Part shown: piece by piece, positions 45,900 to 57,443 of the stretch
How the letters are laid out: every line of letters starts with the position of its first letter
How positions within the stretch are numbered: position 1 is the stretch's first letter
Assembly: GCA_039654915.1 (NCBI GenBank)
Contig: CM077596.1
Span: 73,843,751 to 73,907,750, forward strand
DNA from: Aquilaria yunnanensis
Taxonomy: Eukaryota; Streptophyta; Magnoliopsida; Malvales; Thymelaeaceae
Direction of reading: 5' to 3'
DNA: 64,000 nt
Notes under the pieces: generated by a model
The model's input: the letters and a program-made list of their open reading frames with translations, nothing else
Told to the model about the DNA's origin: nothing
The model's database searches: none
Made by a program: the position numbers and the translations under genes

Positions 45900-47530
45900 A
45901 AGCAAGTAATTAACTTTATAAAAAATAATATTGTTCAGTCTATTGTTGATAAGTTTATATTTATTATTATTATTTTTCTCATATTTAGTATATTTTAATA
46001 TGTTTTGAACCTTAAAGATATATTTTGAGTATGTTTTATAGCATAGAACATATCTGGACTCAATTGATTGAAAGTGAATTTAATTTGTAATTTTACAAGT
46101 ATTAATTTGATTGTGTTCTTTCAGGATTTTGACAGATTGGCGATATTCCGGTAGAAAAATCAGATCATGAGATACAGAGATCGGAATGGAGTAATTTTTT
46201 ATTCATTGGAAAGCTAACATCTGGAGCTACAATTCATATGCATACCATGAAACCCAGTTTGCACGTTAAGAGGGTCAAATTCAGCTTTAAAGTCGCGATT
46301 TACGAGTCACCGCCGATTCAGAAGCAGTTGTGATATTTTGGGCATATATTTGGCTGTAGATGTCCGTTTTATGCGATTCAGGTGTCGTTTCGAAGCTAAG
46401 AAATATATCTACAACTTTTATGCTTTGAGTTTTGAGAAATAATGGCTGAATCAAGGTCTAATATCAGCTTGAAGTTACTGTTGCTATTCTGAAGCATTGC
46501 TTGACTGACAACTTTAAAACCTTATAGTTATTTTAAATCTTTTTATTTGTTTGAGGTACTTTTGTAACAATATAAAAATTTTAAGGAGTTTTTATGAGTT
46601 TAGCCATAGGTTTTTGGTCTTTTGGTTTAAAAGCTCGCAGCCGCCAGAGGCTCCTCTCACCATCTCTACTTTTCGCTTTTTAGTTCTTTTTTTTCATTAT
46701 TATTGTTCTTTGTTTTTTTGTTTTTTCAATCATATCTGAGTAATTTTTTGGTTCAGTTCTAGGGATGATTTTCATCACCAACACCGGTTGTGAGGATCAA
46801 TTTTACTTGCTTAAATGCTCTTTAAATTTAAGTATTTACTTCTTTATTGTTCAGATTTATTACAATTAATTTTATTGTTCTCGCTTGTTGGATTGGTTAT
46901 GCGATTGCAAATTTGCTTGATTTTCTTTCAACCGCTTAGATGAAGAATTCAATTAGAAGCAAATGAATTGATTGGAGATTACTTTTATTTTTTGTTAGTT
47001 TATACGAAGAAGTAAGACAGGTTAAATTTTTCAAGCTTTTGGATTATTACCTGGAATAAATTTTTGTTCATTGTTCTTAATGCTAATTTTGGGTTTATTA
47101 GAAATTGCTTTTCAATACCTTGTTATTCAAAATTAAGAAATTAATCTGAAACTTTTTCTGGTTAATTTTACTGTTGAATTCTTTGGGTTCTTTTTAGTTT
47201 TAAAGAGAATTCTGTTTATTTGCTTAGATTGAAGAAATATTTTCTTTCGATAATCAACTGTATGATTGGAATAGATAATCAACCCTGAACTGAGTGTTTT
47301 TAGTATTGGTTAATTTCGTTTTGATTCTACAGTTAATTTATTTCAGCTTTTAATTGAAGAAATCCCTCAATCTTTTATTTCAATTTTCTGACAGGAAGCT
47401 TTCAGTAAAAAATTTCCTTTGGAATTCGACCTGGTTTTCACTGCTAGACTACAAATTTATTTATTCTAAGTTGTTAGGGATACCAAAATTATTTTTAGCA
47501 GTTTCAACGACCGACCAATTGTTTTTTCAT
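45900..47530. other. Repeat-like non-coding region of unknown class
   Basis: Moderately AT-rich sequence with text typical of non-coding parts of plant LTR elements (TTCATTGGAAAGCTAACATC, GGAGCTACAATTCATATG). No LTR pair, primer site or coding frame was identified, so no class is assigned. Confidence 0.35.
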
Positions 47531-47543
47531 CCAATTGGGGATT

Positions 47544-48745
47544 GGCTTAACTGCATAATTAGCCCCCAAACTAGGTCAACTCAAGTGAGTTGATCCAAAA
47601 CTCAGCACTTACTAAAACTTAGCCCTCGAACTCTAAAAAATTGTGCAAGTTAGTCCATGTGCTACAGTATTAAATGGATGGTGTTAGGGGAAGGATGATG
47701 TGGCTTTTGATTAGTTTAGATGGAGTTAGCTTTTCCACTTTTGCTCTGCTCTAAATCTGTTTTTCATTTCTTTGTCGTCGAGCTTTGTCACCCTCTTCCA
47801 TTTGAACTCTAGTCCAAAGTTGATGTAGAATTACATCTAGATCAAACTCTGGTACTGTGAAACTTGGGACTCTTTCTCCCTTTTCCATTTGAAGCCACAT
47901 GGGCTAGGGCGAATTTGCCTGAGCTTTTGTTTCCGGGAGTTAATCGTCAAGAATCACAATCATCCCTAAAAATGACAAGCTCCAATGCTGTCTCGGCAAA
48001 CGAAAAGAGCCAATTACATCATCCAATCCCTCAATCAATTCCCCTGACTCATCAAGTTTCCAATTTTTGCTATATTTGTCACTAATTTTGTCCTGATTAT
48101 TACAAGTAATAGCGAGGACGCCGTAACCGTCTCTAATTTGCAGCTGTCGTTACTATCCAGTTCTCTCCAGTTTGCAATCCTCCAATCACTGTAGCCATTG
48201 CCATCTCCAATTTTCCATTCTCCAATCACCAATTTGCCCTTCTCCAATCTCCGATTTCGCCTCTAATTTTGCCGTCACCATCGTGCTCTCTCCGATTCAC
48301 CATCCTCTAATAGTCACCATCATCTTCGATTTGCCGTTCTCCAATAGACAATTCGTCGTCCTCCAATCCCTGATTTTGCCTATGATTTTGACCACCCTCC
48401 GCTACTTCGGTTCCATTTTGATTTCACTCTCCAACAGCAAAAAATGCAATGTCAATTCCTCCTTTTTGGAAAGTAAAAGTTCTCTGTTTCAAAGAATTGG
48501 GGATAAAGAGTTGTTTCATGTCTCTTAATCAACCAAGCTAAGACTTCAAAACCACTGTTTATTCCACCTCAACAAGCCATTAAATGCCACCTAACCACGG
48601 CCTAATGCCGTATGTTTACTACAGTATAGAATGGACTAAAGTGCATAACTTTTGAAAGTTAAGAGATTAAGATTTAATGAGTTCTGAGTTTTAGACCAAC
48701 TTGCTCAAATTGGATAAGTTCAAGGGCTATTCCTATAGTTAGGCC
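47544..48745. mobile_element. Mutator-type non-autonomous element (1202 bp) with perfect 10-bp duplication
   Basis: Inverted ends of about 150 bp: left GGCTTAACTGCATAATTAGCCC, right reverse complement GGCCTAACTATAGGAATAGCCC, followed by further matches (CAACTC/CAATTTGAG, AAAACTCAG, GTGCA). The flanking direct repeat ATTGGGGATT is perfect (47534-47543 and 48746-48755). The duplication size and long ends indicate the Mutator superfamily. The interior (48130-48460) repeats TCTCCAATC/CCTCCAATC words and gives a long frame of no recognised family. Confidence 0.9.
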
Positions 48746-48755
48746 ATTGGGGATT

Positions 48756-49205
48756 TTTCTTAATAACACGTCTCCCTCTCTCTCCATTTTTTTTTTTTAC
48801 ATATTCTGTGTGGTTTATATCTTTTGAACATAAATATCAAGCTATATATATGTTCAAAATAAACTTAAAACTTGATTTGCATTGACGCTATTCACACGGG
48901 AATATGGAACAAATTGTCAAATTTTACTCAAGTTTTTTTGTTCATAAAATATTCTTGATAGTGATATTGATAATGACTAAAGAAGTTAAAATTAAGAATT
49001 TAAAACTCGAAAAAACACACAGCTAGCTGGACTCCGTATTACCTGTTTTCTCTTAGTAATAGTAGTATATTACATACAGGATGACCTTGTCAAGCAAAAA
49101 AGACAAAGGCCCCAAGTAAAATGTAGTTGACGCAGTCATATATTATACGATGAGACAGGGAATTAAGTAGGGTTTAATTTCTCATGAGACTAGCTAGCTA
49201 ATTAA
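48756..49205. other. Intergenic 3' of the IQM-membrane gene
   Basis: A T run near 48787-48799, then the presumed 3' UTR side of the minus-strand gene. Nothing else seen. Confidence 0.4.
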
Positions 49206-49957
49206 TCAAACTTGATCATCAGGTACAAGATGGAGCGATCGTTGAGTGGTAGGGTGGTGGCGGGCTAGCCTGGAACAAGCCACACAGATGAGGAAGATTA
49301 TGGAAACGATGGATACTTTGATGGGATTATCTGCGTGGCGACGGTAAAAGCTGTAGGCGATAAGCGACAGGATGAACTGGTAAAGGGCACAGAGGAAGGC
49401 GAAGAGGTCAATGAAAGTGAAGAAAGGCCTGCGGGTTGGAGAAGAAGGGTAGAGGAGCACTAGCCGAAATCTCATGCCCTGCCGCTTTATCACAACACCT
49501 TCCTTCCAAGCCTTGTACGAGACCTCAAGCATGCAGACCAAGATGGCGACGTAAGAAACCACAACAGCCACCAGGGAGTAGTGAGCTTTGCTTGGGCTGG
49601 CGCATTGGTCCATAGCTACCAGCAATATCTCCAGCACAAGGCTGATGGACGAAAACACCCATTCTGCATAAAGCTGCACAAACTTTAGTTAGTTGATCAG
49701 CTAGCTAGCATTATGTAGTAGTATTATTAATAATAATTAATGTTGGTCCCAAGCCTCACCCACTTACCCCGGCATTTCTATTGGTGTCTGTTGTTGTGGT
49801 GTCATGGAAAGCTGCTGGGTTGTCTGTGATGAATGATTCTGGGGAGAACTGGACACATTAAAATAATAAATGATCTATTCAGTAAAACCAAATGCCTAAT
49901 TCCTTATGAATTAAATCTGTTTGGCCAAGTACTAAATTGCTAATCTTAATATATAGG

Positions 49958-49993
<36 letters not shown>

Positions 49994-51360
49994 TTCTTAC
50001 AGTGGTATTTGTAAGATCTAGATTCTTGTCCTTGAGAAATGAAATAAATTCTTTGAAGTTTTTTTCTGTAGGCTGATAATGAGCGCTGACAGGCCACACT
50101 GCCTGTCAAGCATATATATATGTACACAACAACAGAACCAAAGATTATTGTTAGAAATTGATGAATTAAACTGCATCAACATGTTGGAAGAATTGACTAA
50201 AGGAAGTTAATGATCAGATAGATATTAGCAAACAATCAGTTGAAGTTTCGTAATCCTCCCATATGTCCATGCCTTAAGTACGCCAGTCTGAGCAACTAAT
50301 CTTCCACTAGCAAGTGTGGCTGCCCCAGCCAAGAAGCTAGAGTGATGGAACTCTCCCTTCTCCTTCCGCCCAACATATAGGACCCTCGACGGGCTCAGCA
50401 CGAACATCCACTTACCATCTCCAGTGGTGGTCAGGGGTTCCCCTGTTCTCTTGTGTATCAGCTTACCTTCCTTCACCATAACTTCATAATCCTCCCTCTC
50501 AACCTGTGTATTACATATGACTTCATTTTAATTTGGTTTGTAGTTTGTACCCAAAATGAACGAAAATGGAAAGAGAAGCGATCAATTAAGGCAGGGCTCA
50601 CCGGTGCAAGGTACTTGAGGCGCTGCTTTTCAAGCAAGGATCTTGGGCATTTTATAAGGTCCAAGCCTTTCCCCTCTCCAATCTCCAACCTGCATCTCCC
50701 AGGTCACCATTCAGTACTGGCTGGAACAAGAATCTCAATGATACGAAGAAGAATCTCAATGTTACCTATGTTTTGCTTGCATTCAATTATACATACATAT
50801 ATATGAATAGTGTTCCACAGTTCATATATAAACCAAATAGTTAAAGTAGACTTTGGCCAGAGAAAATCATGAACCAGTGGAAAAAGTGTTGTTCCGCCCG
50901 AGAATGGAGCCATTCGACATTGTAAAAATGCAAGTAATCTCCATGCCTGTGCCACGGATCGATCTATATCAATATAAAGCCACAAAACAAATGGAACCAA
51001 AATCAGCGACGTACGGCTGACGAGAATAACCCAAAACATGGTATCTATTAGCTTCTTCTTCTTCTTCTCCTTCTTCTTTGGGGATTAAGATTAATTTTTA
51101 CTTACTGCCTCGAGCCAAAACTGCGGGGCAAGTTTCTGAGCTTTATCGTTCTGCGATACACCTTTCCCGATCTTGGCAGCGACGGTTCTTGCTCTACCCC
51201 ACCTACGCACGGCAGCTTTACTCCTTTCTGAGACGGCGGTGTCCGGCTGCAACCTGTGACGGCGTTTGATAATGATGGCGGCGTCATTTCTGCGGTCTGA
51301 CGTCGACGAGACGATGTCAATGACGGAATCCGACGCCGGAAACTGGGTTTGCGGCTCCAT
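49206..51360 (-). CDS. IQM-like protein fused to a C-terminal four-helix membrane domain
   Basis: Seven exons on the minus strand: 51360-51106, 50963-50875, 50689-50602, 50503-50273, 50102-50001, 49848-49768 and 49673-49206. All junctions are in phase and the CDS is 1314 nt, 437 residues. Exons 1-5 match the IQM family (calmodulin-binding IQ-motif proteins): [87 protein letters not shown] and [16 protein letters not shown]. The classical IQ motif normally upstream is not seen. Exon 6 is a polar linker ([17 protein letters not shown]). Exon 7 has four hydrophobic stretches (about residues 286-302, 316-337, 370-395 and 405-425) of a plant membrane-protein type. Intron 4 starts with GC (AAG then GCATGG); the others are GT-AG. 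Two adjacent genes are the alternative, but the membrane part has no ATG of its own before its second half. Confidence 0.7.
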
Positions 51361-51942
51361 GGCGTTAATCTTTTTGCATGTGTTTGAGACGATGGAAGAC
51401 TGTTGATCTTATTCTTAGCGACAGGCTATCTACTATTTTATTGGTTCCTTCGTTTCAGGCTCCTTCCTGCTCTTTTCCCGCTCGCGTCCAGATTGGAAAC
51501 AGAGACAATTTCAAGAAATTTCTGATGCGTTTGATTTTACATTTTCACCGCGTCAGCAACACATAAAAGCCAATCAAAAGGCAATTTGACCTTCACCTGC
51601 CTCAACGTCAACCGTCTTTTGTGGGAGTAAAATCCACTATCTCCCAAAGCTTTAGTTTTCAATGCAGATTGATTATCAACCTCCATTTCATTGCATATTT
51701 ATCTCAGTTACTTAAAATGCATTTGCTTTTTATTTCCTAATCATAGTCAATAATAAGTTGGGCCACAAACCGAAAAAAAAACTTGATAGTTTATATAGTC
51801 ATTAACGATAAAAAAAATTATCACATAGTTTGACTTTATTGTTAGACAAAATAATTACCAAATAATTTAAATTCATTAACTCACAACTAACCATCTAACC
51901 ATATGACAACAACTTTAAAATGATCTACAATTATATTCATAC
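51361..51942. other. Intergenic; promoter side of the IQM-membrane gene
   Basis: No gene seen. The last five bases before the LTR (51938-51942, CATAC) would be the target duplication of the retroelement. Confidence 0.4.
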
Positions 51943-54302
51943 TGTGGCAACGTCGGGTTTTCTGGAGTCGCCACCAATCTGTTTCACCTAGGTCAATTGG
52001 TCACCTTAAAATTGGTCTACGAGAGTTCGGGGATTCGGGAGTACGGTTACGTTAAAACAACTTTGTTAAAACGCCCAAAAATTGGTACCTTAGTTGATTT
52101 CAATTTTGTTTTGCTTTGCTTAAAAAAATTCAGTTAATTTTCAAACTAGAAATTTTAACTGAATTAATCGGATGTGGATTTTTAAATTAATACCGGTTTA
52201 AAAATATTTAGTAATTAATTTGTATAAAAATTTGATATTTCTGAACCATGGACTCTCTCGAGTTATTTGGACACGGAAGATTTTTATTCCGAACCATGGA
52301 CTCTGCCGAGTCATTTGGACACGGAATTTGGTGAAAATTTTAATCCATATCGTAAAAATATGGATTTTTATCTTTTTATTTAATTTATTTATTTTGAAAG
52401 TTTGATATTTTCCAAACCGTAGATCCTGCTGGATCATCCGGATATGGAAATTACTTTAATTAATTGTTAGTTATATAATTATTATTTTTATGAAATTTAT
52501 TATTACTAATTTGTAAGTCTTTTGTTTTTAGATTTATTAATAATCTAAAAAAATTTATTTTTTATTCTTTATATTTTCTTTTCTTTTCTTTCTTTTCTTT
52601 CTTTCTTTTCTTTCTTTTTGATTTTATCTTTCTTTTAGTTTTATTTTTCCTTTCTTTTCTTTCTTTTCTTTTCTTTTCTTTTTTCTTTTCTTTCTTTTCT
52701 TTCTTTCTTTTCTTTTTTTATCTTTTTCTTATCTTTCTTATCTTTTTCTTATCTTTCTTTTAGTTTTTTTTTTTAGTGAAAGTTATTTATTATTTAAATA
52801 ATTATTCAATTTATAAAAGAAAAATAAAAATAATTGGCTTTTTAAAAAATTATTTTTATTAGGCTTAATAATTAATTAAAAAAATAATCTTCTTTTAATT
52901 TTCATTTATTTATTTAAGTAAGGGTAAAGGTGAATTAAATTAAAAAAAATTATATAAAGGAAAATTAATAATAATAAAGTGGGGCTTTTTGGCCATCCAC
53001 TTTAAAAATAAATAATAATAAAGGTTAGCAAAGTTAATTAAATTAATTAACAACAATAATAAAAAATTAGCCAAGTTTAATTAAATTAATTGATTAACAA
53101 CAATAATAAAAAGTTAGTCAAGTTAATTAAATTAATTGATTAACAACAATAATAAACAGTTAGTCAAGTTAATTAAATTAATTAATTAACAACAATAATA
53201 AAAAGTTAGTAATAATGCAAAAATTAAAAGGTTAGTAACAATAATAATATTAAAAGTTAGTTGTTAGTAAGTTAATAACAAAAAAAAAAAAAAGGGTTAG
53301 TAATAATAACAAATAAGTAAAACAAGTAAAAATTAAAATAGTTAGGAATTAATTCTGCAAGAATAAAATAAAAGGTTAGTGACCAAAGTGAAAGAAATTG
53401 AAAAATTGAAGGACAAAATGAGAGTTTTACCCTAGATTTTAATTTTTGAATTCTGCAGAAAAGGAAACAAAGCACGTCGCGCGGGAGGCGAAGGGGGGGG
53501 GGGGTGGCTGGGCACGGTGGCGGCGCGGCCAGGGGCAGGGGGGGACGGCGACGTTGGCGGGGTGGGACGGCGGGGCGACGAGCGACGACGGCGAGCGGAC
53601 GGGCAGCGTGCAGAGGTGAGAGAGAGAGAGAGAGAAACGGTGACAGACGGACGGGGAAGAAGATGGCTTAATCGTCAAAATGAAAAGTTTTGAGATTTTC
53701 TGAGGAAAGGAAGGAGAGCTAGGGACTAAGGCTGTAATTTTTTCTATTTTAAAAACAGAGCTCTAAGCTTTTCTTTTTATTTTTCTCTGTGTTCAGCACA
53801 AAATTTGGGGGGCTATTTATAGAGGAAGTTTAGCTGAACTGTTGATGGATAAATTAATAAAAAATTTCAAACTTATCTCTTAAATTGGTAAAATGACAGT
53901 TTTAGTCCTTTACGTCTCTCAGCCTCTGGATAAGTTCCTGAAGCTTCTGATTTTGACAATTTTGTCATTTTCTGTCAATTTGAGCCAAAAACGTCGGCAG
54001 GCTCAAAATTTTATGTGACAAACTGCCAAATGCTCCTGGAACTTTCAGAATTTGTCAATTTTGCCCGAAACTTCTTAATGTTGTCATTTTTACCTCAAAC
54101 TTTTAAATTTTGCCATTTTTTTGGAGTTTTCTTTTTTTCTTTCAAATACACACATATATCATTTCAAATCAAATCTTCACAAAAAAAATGTATTTTAAAC
54201 TAATTAAAATTTTTAGTAATAATAATAATAATAAAAATAATAATTTTTTTTATTTAATTTCTTTTAAAATTTTTTATGGTCGGACGAAATTGGGTGTCAA
54301 CA
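51943..54302 (-). repeat. LTR (2.36 kb) of a Tat/Ogre-like retrotransposon, minus strand
   Basis: On the minus strand it begins TGTTGACACCCAATTTCGTC at 54302 and ends GACGTTGCCACA at 51943, giving TG...CA. It follows a polypurine tract directly. A TATA box (CTATAAATAGCC, about 53813-53824) puts U3 at roughly 480 bp and R-U5 at 1.8 kb. R-U5 has a GC-rich patch (53470-53690), a CT-rich tract of nearly 200 bases (52570-52770) and, near its end, GGTGGCGACTCC (51970-51981). The left border to host DNA at 51943 marks it as the 3' LTR. The 5' LTR must lie beyond the window. Confidence 0.75.
53813..53824 (-). promoter_or_regulatory. TATA box of the LTR promoter
   Basis: CTATAAATAGCC on the minus strand within the LTR; transcription would start about 30 bases leftwards. 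Confidence 0.6.
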
Positions 54303-54317
54303 GCTGCCCCCCTTTGC
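54303..54317 (-). other. Polypurine tract
   Basis: GCAAAGGGGGGCAGC on the minus strand, ending exactly at the TG start of the LTR: the plus-strand primer site expected next to a 3' LTR. It fixes the strand of the element. Confidence 0.75.
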
Positions 54318-54480
54318 ATGCTTCATGAGACATGATGTATGCAAAGTCGTTACCAAATTTCGTCCGGCTTAGCTAGGCATTGAAAACCTTTTCGTCGCCT
54401 AAATCGTGAGGTTAAGGAACTCTCTTTAGAACCCCGGCGATAGGAGCTCTCCTATCGTTGAAGGAAAATTGATTGTTTCT

Positions 54481-55080
54481 GAGGCAAAGGTTCCATCCTT
54501 AAAACCTCGGATTGATTGATTGATTTCGAAGCAAAGGTTCCATCCTTAAAACCTCGAATTGATTGATTGATTTCGAGGCAAAGGTTCCATCCTTAAAACC
54601 TTGAATTGATTGATTGATCTCGAGGCAAAGATTTCATCCTTAAAACCTCAGATTGATTGATTGATTTCGAGGCAAAGGTTCCATCCTTAAAACCTTAGAT
54701 TGATTGGTTGATTTCGAGGTAAAGGTTCCATCCTTAAAACCTCGAATTGATTGATTGATCTCGAGGCAAAGGTTCCATCCTTAAAACCTCGGTTTAATTG
54801 ATTGATTTCGAGGCAAAGGTTCCATCCTTAAAACCTCGGATTGATTGATTGATGTCGAGGTAAAGGTTCCATCCTTAAAACCTCGAATTGATTGATTGAT
54901 CTCGAGGCAAAGGTTCCATCCTTAAAACCTCGGATTGATTGATTGATTTCGAGGCAAAGGTTCCATCCTTAAAACCTCGGATTGATTGATTGATCTCGAG
55001 GCAAAGGTTCTATCCTTAAAACCTCGGATTGATTGATTGATCTCGAGGCAAAGGTTCCATCCTTAAAACCTCGGATTGAT
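54481..55080. repeat. 47-bp satellite array
   Basis: Twelve to thirteen copies of a unit with GAGGCAAAGGTTCCATCCTT, AAAACCTCGG and (ATTG)n, ending TTTC or CTC. It lies between the cargo genes and the polypurine tract, where Ogre/Retand elements typically carry tandem repeats. Confidence 0.95.
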
Positions 55081-55762
55081 GAAAATTGATTGTTTTCGAG
55101 GCAAAGGTTCCATCCTTAAAACCCCGATGAAAATTGATTATTTTCGAGGCAAAGGTTCCATCCTTAAAACCCCGATGATGAAAATTGATTGTTTTCGAGG
55201 CAAAGGTTCCATCCTTAAAACCCCGATGATGAAAATTGATTGTTTTCGAGGCAAAGGTTCCATCCTTAAAACCCCGATGATGAAAATTGATTGTTTTCGA
55301 GGCAAAGGTTCCATCCTTAAAACCCCGATGATGAAAATTGATTGTTTTCGAGGCAAAGGTTCCATCCTTAAAACCCCGATGATGAAAATTGATTCTTTTC
55401 GAGGCAAAGGTTCCATCCTTAAAACCTCGATGATGAAAATTGATTCTTTTCGAGGCAAAGGTTCCATCCTTAAAACCCCGATGATGAAAATTGATTGTTT
55501 TCGAGGCAAAGGTTCCATCCTTAAAACCCCGATGATGAAAATTGATTCTTTTCGAGGCAAAGGTTCCATCCTTAAAACCCCGATGATGAAAATTGATTCT
55601 TTTCGAGGCAAAGGTTCCATCCTTAAAACCCCGATGATGAAAATTGATTCTTTTCGAGGCAAAGGTTCCATCCTTAAATCCCCGATGATGAAAATTGATT
55701 ATTTTCTAGGCAAAGGTTCCATCCTTAAAACCCCGATGATGAAAATTGATTTTGAGGCTAAG
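55081..55762. repeat. 51-bp satellite array derived from the 47-bp unit
   Basis: Thirteen copies. The unit keeps GAGGCAAAGGTTCCATCCTT but replaces the (ATTG)n spacer with GATGATGAAAATTGATTGTTTTC. Since 51 is divisible by three and the unit lacks stops in several frames, long frames appear on both strands (240 codons plus, 177 minus); I do not call them genes. 55763-56297 after it holds no gene. Confidence 0.95.
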
Positions 55763-56297
55763 GAGCTTTCCTTAGGACCTCGAGCGAAATTTATATGAAA
55801 GCAATTGAAATTGGAATAATTTTCTTCGAAAGTGTGAATTTTCATAATAGGCGAGCGCAAAGAATTAGGCTTCGATAAAACGAGTGAATCTTGATGATGA
55901 CAATAACACTGACAAATTATGTAAAGGGAACGGATGTTTGGAATCAATATTCAAGGTTCATCTAATATTTTCTTCAGTAAATATAGATTCCCTTGTGAGA
56001 TATGTCATCCGAATAAGGTTAAAGCTTAACTACCCCAAAATGTTATGCCTAGTAGACCTAATAGGATGCGTCTCAAGAGTAATAAAAATTACTCTTTACT
56101 CAGCCATTCCATCCTAAAGGCGTTGTCCTATGGTTTTAATATCAGCATGGACGAAGCTATATTATAAAAAAAGAAATTCCCTGAAAAGAAAAACTGAAAC
56201 GCGAAAGAAAATGCTGATAATAAAACTAAAGGACAAGAAAAACGGATCAGATCGCTTCTTTCTTCCACAATACTTCAACAGGGTGAGTAGATGACCA

Positions 56298-56926
56298 TTA
56301 TGGGAGTGAACTGGTCGGGAAAGACTGTCGTGTCCAGTCTATCTGAATCATTGCTGGATCTGGTTCAGGAACAAAAGCTTGTATTTTATCTAGCAATTCT
56401 TCAGCAGTTGTTGCGGATATTATGATTCGCCGTGCCACTCTTGATATGAAATTCTTCTGCATAGCATAATCCATAAAAGCTATCAGACCTGTAAAGAAAT
56501 TGTTAACATTTAAAAGCCAATGGGTTTCTTATGCAAATTAAGTTGGGCCATGGAAGCAATTTGAAAGACTTCTCCCAATGTGCCAAAACCACCTGGTAGA
56601 GCGATAAAAGCATCAGCATTTAAAAGCATTTGTAACACACGCTCTTGCAAATTTTTAACCACTAATTCTTCTCCAATCGTGCCCCCAGAAATAAATTTCA
56701 GAGGTCCAGGGATAATGCCCAAAACTTGACTTCCTCCTAGAGATGCTGCTGATGCTACACCTCCCATTAATCCGACACTACCTCCTCCATAAACTAAATG
56801 TATTTTTCGCTCAGCTAATACTCTACCCAAATGGTTGGCTGCTTTTAAATACTCTTCATCTTTTCCAGGAAAAGCCCCAGAAAATACACAAATACTTCGG
56901 GATTTACGAGTTGGGGTTTTCTCCAT
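56298..56926 (-). pseudogene. LOG-like: LOG-type cytokinin riboside 5'-monophosphate phosphoribohydrolase, one frameshift
   Basis: LOG enzymes release active cytokinin bases from cytokinin nucleotides in the cytosol. The intronless frame (about 209 codons if continuous) has CVFSGAFPGKDEEYLKAA, LVYGGGSVGLMGGVA, GSQVLGIIPGPL and the signature LPGGFGTLGEVFQIASMAQL. The run of T after PIG (plus-strand A run 56512-56515) is one base short, stopping the frame at PIGF; in the next frame the family C-terminus continues (RRIIISATTAEELLDKI, VPEPDPAM) to a stop at 56298. The start is ATG 56926, not the upstream ATG, because a TATA box lies at 56959-56966. A one-base homopolymer error in the assembly is the alternative. 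Most plant LOG genes have introns, so this looks like a retrocopy or captured copy. Confidence 0.85.
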
Positions 56927-56958
56927 TCCTATCCTTACCCTTGTGAGAAAAGATGATA

Positions 56959-56966
56959 TATTTATA
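56959..56966 (-). promoter_or_regulatory. TATA box of the LOG-like gene
   Basis: CTCTATAAATAT on the minus strand, 33 bases before the ATG. It is similar to the TATA regions of the next two genes (TCACTATAAATA, TCGCTATAAATG). Confidence 0.55.
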
Positions 56967-57009
56967 GAGATGAAGAGATAAGGCAATAATTTTATTTTCA
57001 AGAACGGAT

Positions 57010-57400
57010 ACATTATTGCCAGCTATTCACAGTAGTCACGAGTATGACTCTGGTCAGGTATGGGTACACTATCGTTAAAAGAGGAGGAAAATTTTCAAAA
57101 TAGCTACTAGCATGTACAGTAGTCACTACTGTAGCTTACGTCAGGAGTAGGTACGTGATTGTTGGAAGAGAAGGAAAATTTTAAAAAGTGGCAGCTAGCA
57201 TGTACAGTATCGTGACTATGGCTCATGTCAGGAGTGGATACATTATTGCCGAAAGGGGAGGAAGATTTCAAAAGCGACAGCTAGCACGTACAGTAATCGT
57301 GACTTTGGTTCACGTCAGGAGTGGATACATTATTACCAAAAGGGGAGGAAAATTTCCAAAAGCGACAGCTAGCACGTACAGTAATCGTGACTTTGATCCT
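57010..57400. repeat. 88-bp tandem repeat upstream of the LOG-like gene
   Basis: About four copies of a unit with CAGCTAGCACGTACAGTAATCGTGAC, GTCAGGAGTGGATACATTATT and GGGGAGGAAAATTT-like words. Single copies of the same sequence lie in the other two intergenic spacers (58090-58165, 58870-58960), so the array expanded from a shared spacer. Confidence 0.8.
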
Positions 57401-57443
57401 CGTCTTTCACTGGCTTTGCGTCCAGTAATGGCTTCAATGCTTT

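Noticed and set aside
49206..49848. Membrane-domain exons as a separate gene
   Set aside because: There is no ATG before the first hydrophobic helix and the upstream frame is closed, while splicing from the IQM exons is in phase. Kept as the stated alternative.
54481..55762. CRISPR-like regular repeat spacing
   Set aside because: Units are contiguous without unique spacers, the host is a plant, and the array sits next to a polypurine tract, so it is a satellite.
55076..55798. 240-codon plus-strand frame and its 177-codon mirror on the minus strand
   Set aside because: Both are produced by the 51-bp satellite, whose period is divisible by three and lacks stops; no start context or family resemblance.
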